Source of the DNA: Sphingopyxis solisilvae
GTDB taxonomy: Bacteria; Pseudomonadota; Alphaproteobacteria; Sphingomonadales; Sphingomonadaceae
Length of the DNA stretch: 64,000 bases
Direction of reading: 5' to 3'
Assembly (NCBI RefSeq): GCF_015475875.1
Contig: NZ_JADKYM010000009.1
Location: forward strand, 62,001 to 126,000
Shown here: piece after piece, positions 21,422 through 30,945 of the stretch
Layout of the letters: each line of letters opens with the position of its first letter
Position numbering within the stretch: the stretch's first letter is position 1
Notes under the pieces: generated by a model
Database searches by the model: none
Told to the model about the DNA's origin: nothing
Seen by the model: only the letters and a program-made list of their open reading frames with translations
Program-made: the position numbers and the translations under genes

Positions 21422-21448
21422 GGTGGGGCTGAGGGGTTGGGGGAACAA

Positions 21449-22618
21449 ATGGCAAAACGCGATTATCTGACCAACCTGATGCGCGATCTGGAATCGCATA
21501 CCGAGGTGCGGCGGTTCGGCAGCGGGTGGCTGTCGGGGTTTTTCGCGCTGCTGTTTGCGATCGTTGGGTTCGGGATGGTGATTGCGCTGCGCTTTCCTGA
21601 TTGGTTCGCGACGCCCGAACTCGCGATCATCAAGGATTGGGGCGGGTTTCGCGGGGTGGTGCATCTCGTGCTGCTCGCGAGCTATGGGCTTGCGTTGCTC
21701 AGCCTCTTGCTGCGTCCGCGCAAGGTGCTGGGCGCGACCGCGCTGATGATTGCGCTGGCCGCGACGCTGATCGGCGGGGCGAATGTCCAGCCCGAGGAAA
21801 CGCGCAGCTGGGGTATATTTTTCGGGCTCGACTTTTTCGTCGTCAACCTGCTGATCACCGGCTTCATGTTCGCGCCGCTCGAGCGGCTGTTCCCGCATCG
21901 CCGCGCGCAGCGCCTGTTCCGCACCGAATGGCGCGAGGATCTGTTTTATTATCTGGTCAGCACGATGTTTGTGCAGGTGCTGGGCTTCCTCGCGCTCGCG
22001 CCGTCGACGATCATCAACGAAAATACCAGCAATTGGCAGGCGTTCCGCGCCGGGGTCGCGTCGCTGCCCTGGCTCGTGCAGTTCGCGATCGTCCTCGTCG
22101 CGTCGGACCTCGCGCAATATTGGTACCACCGGCTGTTCCACAAGGTGCCGTTCCTGTGGGGGTTCCATGCGATCCATCACAGCGCGAAGTCGATGGACTG
22201 GTTGGCGGGGTCGCGGATGCACTTCGTCGAGATCATCCTGCTGCGTTCGATCACCTCGCTGCCGCTGTTCACTTTGGGATTCAGCCCGTCGGTGATGCAG
22301 GCCTATATCGGCTTCGTCTATGTGTGGTCGTCGCTGCTCCACGCCAATGTCGGGGGCAATTTCAACCGGCTGGGTCACTGGATCGCGACGCCGCGGTTTC
22401 ATCATTGGCACCATGGGCTGGAACGCGAGGCGTTCGACGTCAATTTTGCGATCCACTTTCCGTGGCTCGACAAGATTTTTGGGACATTTCACCTGCCGAA
22501 GGATCGCTGGCCCGAGAATTATGGCATTCCCGAGGATGTGCCGAAAAATTACTGGGGGCAGTTCCTGTATCCGTGGAAGCGGACGGGGAAGAAGATCGAC
22601 GAGACGCCAGCGGAGTAA
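21449..22618 (+). CDS. sterol desaturase/fatty acid hydroxylase family protein
   Basis: A 389-residue integral membrane di-iron enzyme. About six hydrophobic segments are seen (near 28-48, 67-87, 93-113, 125-145, 170-190, 205-225). The histidine clusters of the family are present: HRLFH, HAIHH and HHWHH, with the usual spacing in the C-terminal half. These bind the two irons that activate oxygen. Such proteins hydroxylate or desaturate lipids; sequence does not show which. The start at 21449 follows a GGGGGAAC stretch; the longer frame runs through the repeat and is unlikely. Confidence 0.85.
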   Translation: MAKRDYLTNLMRDLESHTEVRRFGSGWLSGFFALLFAIVGFGMVIALRFPDWFATPELAIIKDWGGFRGVVHLVLLASYGLALLSLLLRPRKVLGATALMIALAATLIGGANVQPEETRSWGIFFGLDFFVVNLLITGFMFAPLERLFPHRRAQRLFRTEWREDLFYYLVSTMFVQVLGFLALAPSTIINENTSNWQAFRAGVASLPWLVQFAIVLVASDLAQYWYHRLFHKVPFLWGFHAIHHSAKSMDWLAGSRMHFVEIILLRSITSLPLFTLGFSPSVMQAYIGFVYVWSSLLHANVGGNFNRLGHWIATPRFHHWHHGLEREAFDVNFAIHFPWLDKIFGTFHLPKDRWPENYGIPEDVPKNYWGQFLYPWKRTGKKIDETPAE

Positions 22619-22623
22619 ACAAC

Positions 22624-22717
22624 GTCATTGCGAGGAGCCGAAGGCGACGCGGCAATCTCCAGCTATCGGCAGAGCATTGCCGATAGCTGGAGATTGCTTC
22701 GCTGCGCTCGCAATGAC
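22624..22717. repeat. palindromic intergenic repeat, family B copy 1
   Basis: A 94-base hairpin. The ends are GTCATTGCGAG and its complement CTCGCAATGAC; the inner stem is AATCTCCAGCTATCGGCA with its complement 3' of it. A second copy in the opposite orientation is at 58768-58848. Confidence 0.85.
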
Positions 22718-22777
22718 GACAAAGGTGGACACTTTGTCCGCTTGCCAGCTTGACACGTGCGCCATAAAGGCCGCGGC

Positions 22778-23170
22778 GTGAGCCTGCTCGCCGCCTTTCG
22801 CCGTCCCGGCATCTTGCTGCTGCTACCGCTGCTGCTCGCGCTCGGCGCGCGGGTGCTGGTCGCGCCGGGGTGGATGATCGAGAGCGATGCCGGCGGGTCG
22901 ATCACCGTGCGTATCTGTTCGGACCCGACCGATCCCGGCAAGACGGTCACCATCCCGCTGGAAAAGGCGGGGAGTCACGACGCGGGCGAGACGCAGCAGC
23001 ATTGCCCATGGGGCGCGCTGGCGAATGCGCCGATCGTGCCGGGTGAACCCCTGTTGATCGCGGCGCCGATGGTTGCGGCGCCGACGCCTGTTGCGGTGCG
23101 GTCGCTGGGCTTCGCGCCCGGCATTGCGTCGCCCCTGCCGCCGAGTACCGGACCGCCTGCTTTCGCCTGA
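22778..23170 (+). CDS. DUF2946-like small exported or membrane protein
   Basis: A protein of about 130 residues. A hydrophobic N-terminal helix (FRRPGILLLLPLLLALGARV) precedes a region with IESDAGGSITVRICSDPTD and GETQQHCPWGALANA, which carries two cysteines and a histidine, then an Ala/Pro-rich tail. This is the pattern I associate with DUF2946 proteins, which often sit before a TonB-dependent receptor and a PepSY protein, as here. They are suspected to handle copper. The start is GTG at 22778; an in-frame GTG at 22757 is also possible. Confidence 0.65.
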   Translation: MSLLAAFRRPGILLLLPLLLALGARVLVAPGWMIESDAGGSITVRICSDPTDPGKTVTIPLEKAGSHDAGETQQHCPWGALANAPIVPGEPLLIAAPMVAAPTPVAVRSLGFAPGIASPLPPSTGPPAFA

Positions 23171-23241
23171 ACCAGATTAAACGGTCGCCCGCGCAGATGC
23201 GCGGCGCGGCGCTTTGCTGATTTCACGCGAAAGATCGATTT

Positions 23242-25248
23242 ATGAAAACCAACGCCTATCGGGCGGCGCCTTTGCTGGCGCTCGCCTTCTCGCTTGTCCC
23301 TGCCGCGGCGCAGGCCGCCGAGGCCGAAGCCGATCCGACGATCATCGTCACCGCCCCCGAACTGACCAACGACGCCGAAGCGCGCGTCGCCAAGACAGCA
23401 GGCGGCGCCGATGTCGTCAGCCATCAGGATTATGCCGACAAGTCGATTGTTTCCCTGCGCGACACGCTGGCATTTTCGCCCGGCGTCTATCTCCAGCCGC
23501 GTTACGGGCAGGAGGTCCGCATCTCGATCCGCGGATCGGGGCTGTCGCGCGGTTTCCATATGCGCGGTCTGACGCTGCTGCAGGACGGGGTGCCGATCAA
23601 CCTGGCCGATGACAATGGCGACTTCCAGGAACTCGAGCCCATCTTCTTCGACCATCTCGAAGTCTATCGCGGCGCCAATGCGCTGCGGTTCGGGTCGGGC
23701 ACGTTGGGCGGCGCGGTCAATGGCGTGACGCCGACCGGGCGCACGGCGGAGGGCTTTTATCTGCGCGGTGATGTCGGCAGTTTCGACAGCTATCGCGGGC
23801 TGGTGTCGGCGGGGGTTGCAGGCGACCGCGTCGATGCGTGGGGCGCGATCAGCGCCGATACGTCGGATGGCGACCGCGATCATGTGAAGCGCCGCAGCCT
23901 GCGTTTCCATGGCAATGTCGGGATGCAGTTTACTGACGTCGTTTCGAACCGGCTGTATGTCAGCGTCAATCACATCAAACAGGAAATTCCCGGCGCGCTG
24001 ACCTTTGCCGAGGTGCTGACGACACCGCGCAAGGCAGGGCCGGGGGTGGTTGCGGGTGATTACGGCCGCGACATCGATTCGATCCGTATCCAGAATCGGA
24101 CGCGTTTCGACTGGGGCGCGGCGCGGCTGGATGTCGGTGCCTTTGTGAACGCCAAATCGCTTTACCATCCGATTTTCCAGGTGGTCGATAGCGAGTCGCT
24201 CGATCGCGGGGGATATTTCCGCTTCGATTATGGCGCCGAAGCCGTCGAGATCACGCTGGGAGGCGAACTGCGCGTGGGCGATATTCGCGCAAAGCGCTTT
24301 ACCAATGTCGCCGGGCGGCGCGGGGCGGTGCAGGTCAACGCCGATCAGGATGCACGAACCGCCACGCTCTATGGCGAGGTGCGGGTCAAGCCAGTTGAGG
24401 CATTGTCCTTGATCGCGGGCGGTATTTATGCCGACGGGATGCGGCGGCAGGTGATGAATTTCAATGCTACCGCCCCGATGCAGAATGGCACGATCGGCCG
24501 CGCCGACTTCGACGCTTTCTCTCCCAAGGTCGGGCTGTTGTTCGAACCGGCCGACGGCGTCCAGATCTATGCCAATTACAATCGTTCGGTCGAATTCCCG
24601 GGCTTCAGCGAGCTTGCCCAGATCGTCAGCTTTGTCCCGCTCGATCCGCAGCGGGCATGGACGGCCGAAATCGGGACGCGCGGCAAGACGGGACCGGTGA
24701 GCTGGGATCTGACCCTGTATCGTAGCGACATCAAGGGCGAGCTGCTCCAGTTCAATGTCGGTCCGAATATCCCCGCATCGACCTTTAACGCGGGCCGGAC
24801 GCGGCATCAGGGGGTCGAGGCGGCGCTGGAGTTGAATCCTGCTGACTGGCTGCGGCTGCGACAGGTTTATACGTACAGCGATTTCCGCTTTCGCGGCGAC
24901 GCCAGCTACGGCGACAACCGCCTGCCGGTGGTACCCAAGCATGTCTATCGGGCGGAGGCGCGGATCGGGAGCGACGCGCTGCATATCGCGCCGAATGTCG
25001 AGTGGGTACCCGATGGGCCGTTCGCCGATTACCGCAATCTGGTGCAGACGCCGGGCTATGCTTTGCTCGGCGTGACGGGCGGGGCGCGGATTGCCGAGGG
25101 GGTCGATGCTTTTGTCGATGTCCGTAACATCACGGGCAAGAAGGCGATCGGCGACATCAGCGCGGCGATCACCGTGACCCCGACATCGGCAATCTATTAC
25201 CCGGTCGAGCGCCGCGCGGTGTCCGCCGGTATTCGCGCGCGCTTCTAA
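23242..25248 (+). CDS. TonB-dependent outer membrane receptor (metal or siderophore type)
   Basis: A 668-residue outer-membrane receptor. A signal peptide (ending AQA|AE) and a probable TonB box (DPTIIVTAPEL) precede the plug (about 50-165, SLRDTLAFSPGVYLQPRYGQ, then RISIRGSGLSRGFHMRGLTL and LEVYRGANALRFGSGTLGGA). The 22-strand barrel ends in phenylalanine (IRARF). The plug contains FHMRGL, with a His and a Met where copper-receptor relatives such as OprC use such residues, but this is only suggestive. It is followed 15 bases later by a PepSY reductase, so the two probably act as one uptake unit. Confidence 0.87.
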   Translation: MKTNAYRAAPLLALAFSLVPAAAQAAEAEADPTIIVTAPELTNDAEARVAKTAGGADVVSHQDYADKSIVSLRDTLAFSPGVYLQPRYGQEVRISIRGSGLSRGFHMRGLTLLQDGVPINLADDNGDFQELEPIFFDHLEVYRGANALRFGSGTLGGAVNGVTPTGRTAEGFYLRGDVGSFDSYRGLVSAGVAGDRVDAWGAISADTSDGDRDHVKRRSLRFHGNVGMQFTDVVSNRLYVSVNHIKQEIPGALTFAEVLTTPRKAGPGVVAGDYGRDIDSIRIQNRTRFDWGAARLDVGAFVNAKSLYHPIFQVVDSESLDRGGYFRFDYGAEAVEITLGGELRVGDIRAKRFTNVAGRRGAVQVNADQDARTATLYGEVRVKPVEALSLIAGGIYADGMRRQVMNFNATAPMQNGTIGRADFDAFSPKVGLLFEPADGVQIYANYNRSVEFPGFSELAQIVSFVPLDPQRAWTAEIGTRGKTGPVSWDLTLYRSDIKGELLQFNVGPNIPASTFNAGRTRHQGVEAALELNPADWLRLRQVYTYSDFRFRGDASYGDNRLPVVPKHVYRAEARIGSDALHIAPNVEWVPDGPFADYRNLVQTPGYALLGVTGGARIAEGVDAFVDVRNITGKKAIGDISAAITVTPTSAIYYPVERRAVSAGIRARF

Positions 25249-25263
25249 GCGAAAGGACAGGGG

Positions 25264-26619
25264 ATGACCGACATCAACCGGATTCCGCTCTATCGCACGA
25301 TCTGGCGCTGGCATTTCTATGCCGGGCTGTTCGTCATCCCCTTCATCCTGATGCTGTCGGTGACGGGCGCGGCCTATCTGTTCAAGCCGCAGCTCGACCG
25401 GTGGCAGGAGCGCGAATGGCGCGGTCTGCCGGTCGCCGAGCGGGTCGATGCCGACGCGCAGGTGGCGGCGGCGCTGGCCGCCTTTCCCGGTGCGAATTTT
25501 CATTATTATCGCGTGCCGCAGACGCCCGGCGATGCGGCGATCGTTCACGTCGGTTTGCCGAGCGGGGGGATGCGCGATGTGGCGGTGGCACCCAAGGGCG
25601 AGGTGATCGGGTCGGCCAATCCCGACGACCGGATTTCGGCGTGGCTGGCAAAGATCCACGGCAGCTTGCTGATCGGGCGTGCGGGCGGGATCATCGTCGA
25701 ACTGGCGGCGAGCTGGGCGATCGTGATGATCCTGACCGGGCTCTATCTGTGGTGGCCGCGCGGGCGCGGGGTGGCGGGAGTCGTGTGGCCGCGGCTGGGG
25801 CTGGGCGGGCGAACCGTGCTGCGCGACCTGCACGCGGTGACCGGTTTCTGGGTGTCGGGGCTGGCGCTGGTGTTGCTGCTGACCGCGCTGCCGTGGACCG
25901 ATGTCTGGGCGCAGGGCTTTCGCGCCGTGCGCGCCGAAATGGGGTGGGTGCAGGGCGCGCAGGACTGGAAAAGCGGCGGCCATGCCAGCCATCATGCGGC
26001 GCATGATCATAGTGCGATGGCGAAAGCGATGCCCGCGCCGGTCGCGGTCGGCGACGAACCGCGTGTTCCGCTCGACCGCATTGTGCTGCGCGCGCAAAAT
26101 GAAAATCTGCCCGCGCCGGTGATCATCCAGCCGCCGGGGGCGCCGAATATGTTCGGGCCGCCCAATGGCGACAGCTGGACGCTGACCACGCAGACGCAGA
26201 ACCGGCCGCTGGTGCGCAAGGTAAGCTACGACGTCGTCACCGGGATCGAGGTGTCGCGCAGCGGTTTTGCCGACAAACATATCATCGACCGCATCGTCGG
26301 GATCGGCATCGCCTGGCATGAGGGGGCGCTGTTCGGGATCGTCAGCCAGCTGATCGGGGTGCTTACGGCTTTGATGCTGATGACCCTCGCGGTGTCGGGG
26401 TTCCTGATGTGGCGACGGCGCAAGCCTGAGGACGCCCTGGGCGCGCCGCCGCTGCCGCGCGATCCGGCGAAGCTGAAGGGGGTGGCGGCGATTGTGCTGT
26501 TGCTCGCCGCGCTGCTGCCGTTGCTCGGTGCCTCCCTGATCTTGCTATGGCTCGTCGATCGGCTCATCATCCCGCGCCTGCCGCGCGCGGCGCGATGGCT
26601 GGGAATGGCGCGCGCGTGA
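25264..26619 (+). CDS. PepSY-associated TM-helix protein (inner-membrane metal or siderophore reductase type)
   Basis: A 451-residue inner-membrane protein. Membrane segments lie at about 20-42, 140-163, 193-215, 360-380 and 400-425. PepSY-type periplasmic regions lie between them (for example GDAAIVHVGLPSGGMRDVAV, and YDVVTGIEVSRSGFADKHII). Histidines in the helices (YAGLF after RWHFY, LHAVTGFWVSG, GIAWHEGALFG) could bind heme. Residues about 240-255 form a loop with six histidines and a methionine (HASHHAAHDHSAM). Relatives reduce ferric siderophores taken up by the paired receptor; the His-rich loop suggests copper or another soft metal here. Confidence 0.8.
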   Translation: MTDINRIPLYRTIWRWHFYAGLFVIPFILMLSVTGAAYLFKPQLDRWQEREWRGLPVAERVDADAQVAAALAAFPGANFHYYRVPQTPGDAAIVHVGLPSGGMRDVAVAPKGEVIGSANPDDRISAWLAKIHGSLLIGRAGGIIVELAASWAIVMILTGLYLWWPRGRGVAGVVWPRLGLGGRTVLRDLHAVTGFWVSGLALVLLLTALPWTDVWAQGFRAVRAEMGWVQGAQDWKSGGHASHHAAHDHSAMAKAMPAPVAVGDEPRVPLDRIVLRAQNENLPAPVIIQPPGAPNMFGPPNGDSWTLTTQTQNRPLVRKVSYDVVTGIEVSRSGFADKHIIDRIVGIGIAWHEGALFGIVSQLIGVLTALMLMTLAVSGFLMWRRRKPEDALGAPPLPRDPAKLKGVAAIVLLLAALLPLLGASLILLWLVDRLIIPRLPRAARWLGMARA

Positions 26620-26658
26620 AGGTTTCATCTGAAACCAGTTCATGCTAGACGGGATGGT

Positions 26659-27534
26659 ATGAAAGACGGCTTTACCCATGTCCATGAAACGCCGCCGCCG
26701 GGGGCCGCGGCGGACTGGACCATTTCGCAAAATTGGGACGCCTTCACCGCCGACGAACATGCGATGTGGGACAGACTGTTCGCGCGCCAGTCGGCGATGC
26801 TGCCCGGCCGCGCCTCGGAGGCGTTCCTGCGCGGCATCGACGTGCTGCGGCTCGAAAAGCCGGGGATCCCCGATTATCGCGAGCTCAACGCGCGATTGAT
26901 GGCGGCGACGGGGTGGCAGGTCGTGGCGGTGCCGGGGCTGGTTCCCGACGAGGTGTTTTTCGACCATCTTGCCAACCGGCGCTTTCCTGCGGGCAATTTC
27001 ATCCGCACGCCCGAGCAGCTCGATTATCTGCAGGAACCCGACGTGTTTCACGACGTGTTCGGCCATGTCCCGATGCTCGCCGACCCGGTGTTCGCCGACT
27101 ATATGGTCGCCTATGGCCAAGGCGGGCTCCGCAGCCTGCAATTCGACGCGCTGAAACAGCTCGCACGGCTTTACTGGTATACGGTCGAATTCGGCCTGAT
27201 CCGCGAGGCGGGCGGCCTGCGCATTTATGGCGCGGGGATTGTGTCGTCCTATGCAGAAAGCGTGTTTGCGCTCGACAGCGATAGCCCGAACCGCATCGGT
27301 TTTGATCTCGCGCGCGTGATGCGGACCGATTATCGGATCGATGATTTTCAGCAGAATTATTTTGTCATCGACAGCCTCGATCAGCTGCTCGATACGACGG
27401 TGAACACCGATTTTGCGCCGCTTTACGCCGCGAATGATGCGCTGCCGCCGATCGCGATTGCCGATATCCTTCCGGGTGACGAGGTGATCACGCGCGGCAC
27501 GCAGGAATATGCGCTGGGCAAGCAAACCGCCTGA
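26659..27534 (+). CDS. phhA: phenylalanine 4-monooxygenase
   Basis: A 291-residue pterin-dependent aromatic hydroxylase that makes tyrosine from phenylalanine. The non-heme iron ligands are His131 and His136 in FHDVFGHVPML and Glu177 in YWYTVEFGLI. Length matches the bacterial, catalytic-domain-only form. It needs tetrahydrobiopterin or tetrahydromonapterin; the usual recycling enzyme (phhB) is not beside it, but a FolM-like reductase and FolB occur at 57-58 kb. It stands alone and is convergent with prmA across a hairpin repeat. Confidence 0.95.
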   Translation: MKDGFTHVHETPPPGAAADWTISQNWDAFTADEHAMWDRLFARQSAMLPGRASEAFLRGIDVLRLEKPGIPDYRELNARLMAATGWQVVAVPGLVPDEVFFDHLANRRFPAGNFIRTPEQLDYLQEPDVFHDVFGHVPMLADPVFADYMVAYGQGGLRSLQFDALKQLARLYWYTVEFGLIREAGGLRIYGAGIVSSYAESVFALDSDSPNRIGFDLARVMRTDYRIDDFQQNYFVIDSLDQLLDTTVNTDFAPLYAANDALPPIAIADILPGDEVITRGTQEYALGKQTA

Positions 27535-27536
27535 AC

Positions 27537-27615
27537 CCGTTCGTGTCGAGCGAAGTCGAGACACGCATGAGGAGCGCGCCACTTCAGCGGTCTCGACTTC
27601 GCTCGACACGAACGG
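27537..27615. repeat. palindromic intergenic repeat, family C copy 1
   Basis: A 79-base hairpin whose arms (CCGTTCGTGTCGAGCGAAGT with its complement on the right) pair over about 25 bases. It starts 3 bases after the phhA stop and lies between two convergent genes, so it may stop transcription from both sides. Confidence 0.85.
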
Positions 27616-27630
27616 AAATATCGCGGTCTG

Positions 27631-28602
27631 CTACCAGCTCCCGAAACTCGCATCCGCCGGGTCGGCGCGGTGGAAGGCGCGCTCCTTGCGGCGCCAGCCA
27701 TAGCGGCGGCGCTTGACGAGGAGCAGGCACGGCCAGTCGGCGCTGCCACCGCGCGCGGCGAGGCGGAAACCTTGCGCGCGATAGGCGGCGAGCACCGGCT
27801 CCATCTGGCGCGCGATCAGCCCGGCGAGGATCGCATGACCGCGGGGCGCGGTTGCAGCGCCGATATCGGGCGCAAGCGTGATCAGCGGCCCGGCAAGGAT
27901 ATTGGCGATGACCAGATCATAAGGCGCGCGGTGGCGGATCGCCGGATGATCGGTCCCCGGCGCCACCGCGAGAGCGAGGCGTCCGCCGCCGCGGCCCAGC
28001 GGCACGCGGTTGATCGCGGCATTGTCGCGCGTCACGAAAATACTGGCGGGGTCGATGTCCGACGCAATCGTGCGCGCGCTTGGCCAGAGCGCCATGGCGG
28101 CAAAGGCCAGCAGCCCGGTGCCGGTGCCGATGTCGGCGATGTTGCGCGGGCTGGCGCCCTGCCGCGCGAGACGGTCGAGCATGGCAAGGCACCCCGCGGT
28201 CGTATCGTGGCCGCCGGTGCCGAACGCCTGGCTGGCATCGATCAGAAAGGGGGTGGTGCCGGACGGAATGCGGTCGGCATGGCTGCTCGTATGGACGAAA
28301 AAGCGCCCCGCCTGCACGGGTTCCAGCCCCTGCTGCGACAGCGTGACCCAATCCTCTTCGGGCAGCTCGGCGACGACGGGTTTTGTGCCCTTTGCGCTCG
28401 GTACCAGCGATTGCAGCAATTTGACGAGCGCCGCACCGGGCTTGTCGTCCATATAGGCGTCGAGTTGCCATTGCCCCGCATCCTCGTCGATCTCGCGCGT
28501 GACCACGACGGGCGCCTCGGGCAGCGCGTCGAGTGCGGGAATCTCCCCCGACAGCGCTTCGGCTTCGGCGCGGGCGCAGGGGAGCGAGACGATCCAGCTC
28601 AT
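27631..28602 (-). CDS. prmA: ribosomal protein L11 methyltransferase
   Basis: A 323-residue SAM-dependent methyltransferase. An N-terminal substrate-binding domain (1-115) is joined to a Rossmann methyltransferase domain: PFLIDASQAFGTGGHDTTAG, motif I ADIGTGTGLLAFAAM, and the NILAGPL motif typical of PrmA. The tail after about 290 is basic (RRRYGWRRKERAFHRADP) and longer than usual. It would trimethylate ribosomal protein L11 in the cytosol. It is probably cotranscribed with the upstream SDR gene, 3 bases apart. Confidence 0.9.
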   Translation of the reverse strand: MSWIVSLPCARAEAEALSGEIPALDALPEAPVVVTREIDEDAGQWQLDAYMDDKPGAALVKLLQSLVPSAKGTKPVVAELPEEDWVTLSQQGLEPVQAGRFFVHTSSHADRIPSGTTPFLIDASQAFGTGGHDTTAGCLAMLDRLARQGASPRNIADIGTGTGLLAFAAMALWPSARTIASDIDPASIFVTRDNAAINRVPLGRGGGRLALAVAPGTDHPAIRHRAPYDLVIANILAGPLITLAPDIGAATAPRGHAILAGLIARQMEPVLAAYRAQGFRLAARGGSADWPCLLLVKRRRYGWRRKERAFHRADPADASFGSW

Positions 28603-28605
28603 CGG

Positions 28606-29298
28606 TCAGCGCACATAGCTCGCGCCGTTCACGTCGAGCACCGCGCCGGTCATCGAGGCGGGCGCGTCGAGCGCGCACCAGCGCGCCATCTCGGCGACCT
28701 CGTGCGGTTCGGCGACACGGCCCAAGGGAATGTCGGCGAGCAATTTGTCGCCGCCGCGGCTCGCCAGATACTCGTCGGCCATGCCGGTCATGGTGAAACC
28801 GGGGCAGATCGCAAAGGCGAGAATGCCGTCCTTGGCATAGGCGCGCGCGATGGTTTTGGTCATCGCGACCATGCCCGCCTTTGATGCGGCATAATGCCAG
28901 TGCGCGGGGCTGTCCCCCCTATGCGCGGCGCGGCTGGCGATGTTGACGATGCGGCCGTTGGTCCGGCGTTCTTGCCAGTGCAGCACAGCGCGCCGGCAGA
29001 GGTCGGTGCTGGCGGTCAGATTGATCTGGAGCGTGCGGTTCCAGTTCGCCAGCCAGTCGGCGTCAGCATTGCCGATCGGGTTCGCTTCGAAAACCCCGGC
29101 ATTGTTGACCAGAACGTCGATGCGGCCGTCGAGCTGGTCGAGGCTGCTTTGCCACAAGCGCGCGGGGGTGGCCGGGTTCGCCAGATCACCGTCGGCGCTG
29201 GCCAGCGCGACCGTTTTGACGGCGTCGCAGGTTAGCGCTTCGGCGATCGCGGCGCCGATGCCGCGGCTGGCGCCGGTGATCAGGATGTGGGTTTGCAT
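28606..29298 (-). CDS. SDR-family oxidoreductase
   Basis: A 230-residue short-chain dehydrogenase. The nucleotide-binding motif TGASRGIG is at residues 8-15, NNAG at about 66-69, the catalytic Ser in NIASRAAH and YAASK near 137-141. The C-terminus GAVLDVNGASYVR is that of the FabG-like group. It would reduce or oxidise a carbonyl or alcohol with NAD(P). It lies directly before prmA, which gives no hint about its substrate. Confidence 0.87.
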   Translation of the reverse strand: MQTHILITGASRGIGAAIAEALTCDAVKTVALASADGDLANPATPARLWQSSLDQLDGRIDVLVNNAGVFEANPIGNADADWLANWNRTLQINLTASTDLCRRAVLHWQERRTNGRIVNIASRAAHRGDSPAHWHYAASKAGMVAMTKTIARAYAKDGILAFAICPGFTMTGMADEYLASRGGDKLLADIPLGRVAEPHEVAEMARWCALDAPASMTGAVLDVNGASYVR

Positions 29299-29373
29299 GG
29301 GGCGGCTTTAGCGAGGCAACGGCGTCAGTCCAACCGCCAAACCGCGCCCAATTGCGTCAGGACATTCCTCGTT

Positions 29374-29453
29374 CCGTTCGTGTCGAGCGAAGTCGAGACA
29401 CGCCGAAGTCGTGCGCTGCTGATGGGTGTCTCGACTTCGCTCGACACGAACGG
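29374..29453. repeat. palindromic intergenic repeat, family C copy 2
   Basis: An 80-base hairpin with the same arms as the copies at 27537 and 55347. It lies between the SDR start and the chemoreceptor stop. Confidence 0.85.
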
Positions 29454-29466
29454 GGCAAAGGTCCGT

Positions 29467-30819
29467 TTATGCCACCCGGCGGCTGAACTCGCTCGCGGCC
29501 TGTTCCAGCTGCTGGAGCCGCCCGCCCATCATCGCAAATTCCTGGCTGAGCACGCTGATCTCGCTCGCGACCATGCCTGAATCGTTGCGGATGCTGGCGA
29601 TGGTCGACGACATGGAATCGGCGGCGAGCGCGGTTTCGTCGACTGCGGCGGTGATCGAGGTGACCGTCTGCGCCTGTGCGTCCATCGCATCGCGGATGCG
29701 CTGCGCCGATTGCTGGACTTCGACGATCGTCGCCTGGATCGACTGGTTGGCCGAAACCGATCCGCGCGTCGCCTGCTGGATCGCGGTGATCTTGCCCGCA
29801 ATATCGTCGGTTGCGCGCGCGGTTTCGTTGGCGAGGCTTTTGACTTCCTGCGCGACGACGGCAAAGCCGCGGCCCGATTCTCCGGCGCGCGCGGCTTCGA
29901 TCGTGGCGTTCAGCGCGAGCAGGTTGGTCTGGCCCGCGATCTCGCGGATCAGGCCCAAAATGGACTCGATCGATTCGGCGTGGTGCGACAGCGTCTCCGA
30001 CATCGCGACCGCTTCGCCCGCCTGTTCGGAGGCGCGGGTGGCGACGCTGGCCGATGCCTCGACCTCGCTGCGCGCATCCTCGATCGCGCGGATCAGCCCG
30101 GCGGCGGTCGAGGCGGCTTCGCGCATTGCCATCGCCGATTGCTCGGACGCGGCGGCGACTTCGCTCGTTTTGGCGATCATGCCCTTGGCCGCCTGATCGG
30201 CCGAGGCGGCTTGTTTGGCGAGCTGTTCGCGCACCCCGTCGGTGTCCTGCACCAGCGAGGCGATCGAGCGGTCGAAATCATGGGCCAGCGTCTGCCGTTC
30301 GCTCGAAATCACCGCGCGGTCGAGTTTTTCGGCGTAACGCTGCATAATATCGAACTCGAGCAGCGCGAGCCGGTTGATCGCGCTGGTGAGCCGCGTCAGG
30401 CGCGCCGCATCGTCGATGCACGCCGCGACGACATATTCGATGGTCAGCCGCTGGCTTTCGGCGATGCACGACATGACCAGCGCGAGCGGCAGTTTGACGC
30501 GCCGCGCCATATGCGCGTTCTGGCAGGCGATCGTTGCGACCTCTTGTCCCGCGGCGTCGGCATATTTGGTTTCGGTGTGGCGCGCGCTGCCGCGCACATA
30601 GGATTCGAGCAGCTCGCCTTCGACCGGTCGCTCGACGCTGGGCAGCGCGTTGAACGCATCCCAATAGGCGCGCGCGATTGCCTCCTCGCGCCCGGCGATG
30701 ATCGCGTAAACTTCGCTCGCCTGGGCGGCAAGCTGACCGTCGAGGTCGTAATAGGGGAAGCGTTCGGCCATCGAGATCGGGTCGATTTGCTGCTTATGAA
30801 TCGGATTATCCTTCACCAT
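29467..30819 (-). CDS. soluble globin-coupled methyl-accepting chemotaxis protein
   Basis: A 450-residue chemoreceptor with no membrane segment. The N-terminal 180 residues are helical and match the protoglobin/globin-sensor pattern ([20 protein letters not shown], then [20 protein letters not shown] and [16 protein letters not shown]). The rest is the coiled-coil signalling domain with the conserved hairpin [20 protein letters not shown] and [20 protein letters not shown]. It probably senses oxygen or redox through bound heme and drives a cytoplasmic chemotaxis array. No C-terminal methyltransferase-tethering pentapeptide is present. No che genes are in the window. Confidence 0.85.
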   Translation of the reverse strand: MVKDNPIHKQQIDPISMAERFPYYDLDGQLAAQASEVYAIIAGREEAIARAYWDAFNALPSVERPVEGELLESYVRGSARHTETKYADAAGQEVATIACQNAHMARRVKLPLALVMSCIAESQRLTIEYVVAACIDDAARLTRLTSAINRLALLEFDIMQRYAEKLDRAVISSERQTLAHDFDRSIASLVQDTDGVREQLAKQAASADQAAKGMIAKTSEVAAASEQSAMAMREAASTAAGLIRAIEDARSEVEASASVATRASEQAGEAVAMSETLSHHAESIESILGLIREIAGQTNLLALNATIEAARAGESGRGFAVVAQEVKSLANETARATDDIAGKITAIQQATRGSVSANQSIQATIVEVQQSAQRIRDAMDAQAQTVTSITAAVDETALAADSMSSTIASIRNDSGMVASEISVLSQEFAMMGGRLQQLEQAASEFSRRVA

Positions 30820-30945
30820 GATCCTGCTTCCCTGATCGATCGCGCCGCGCGAGTCTGACGCCCGCCTGTCGTCGGCAAAACATATGACCGGGCTATGCCG
30901 CGATTTTGGTAAATTGCGCGTTAACCAGCGGCGCGGTTTTTTGGC

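Noticed and set aside
22975-26319. A 1114-codon open frame on the minus strand
   Set aside because: It is antisense to the TonB receptor and PepSY genes, whose products are recognisable; its own translation is a low-complexity Arg/His/Asp-rich sequence. Long shadow frames are common at this GC content.
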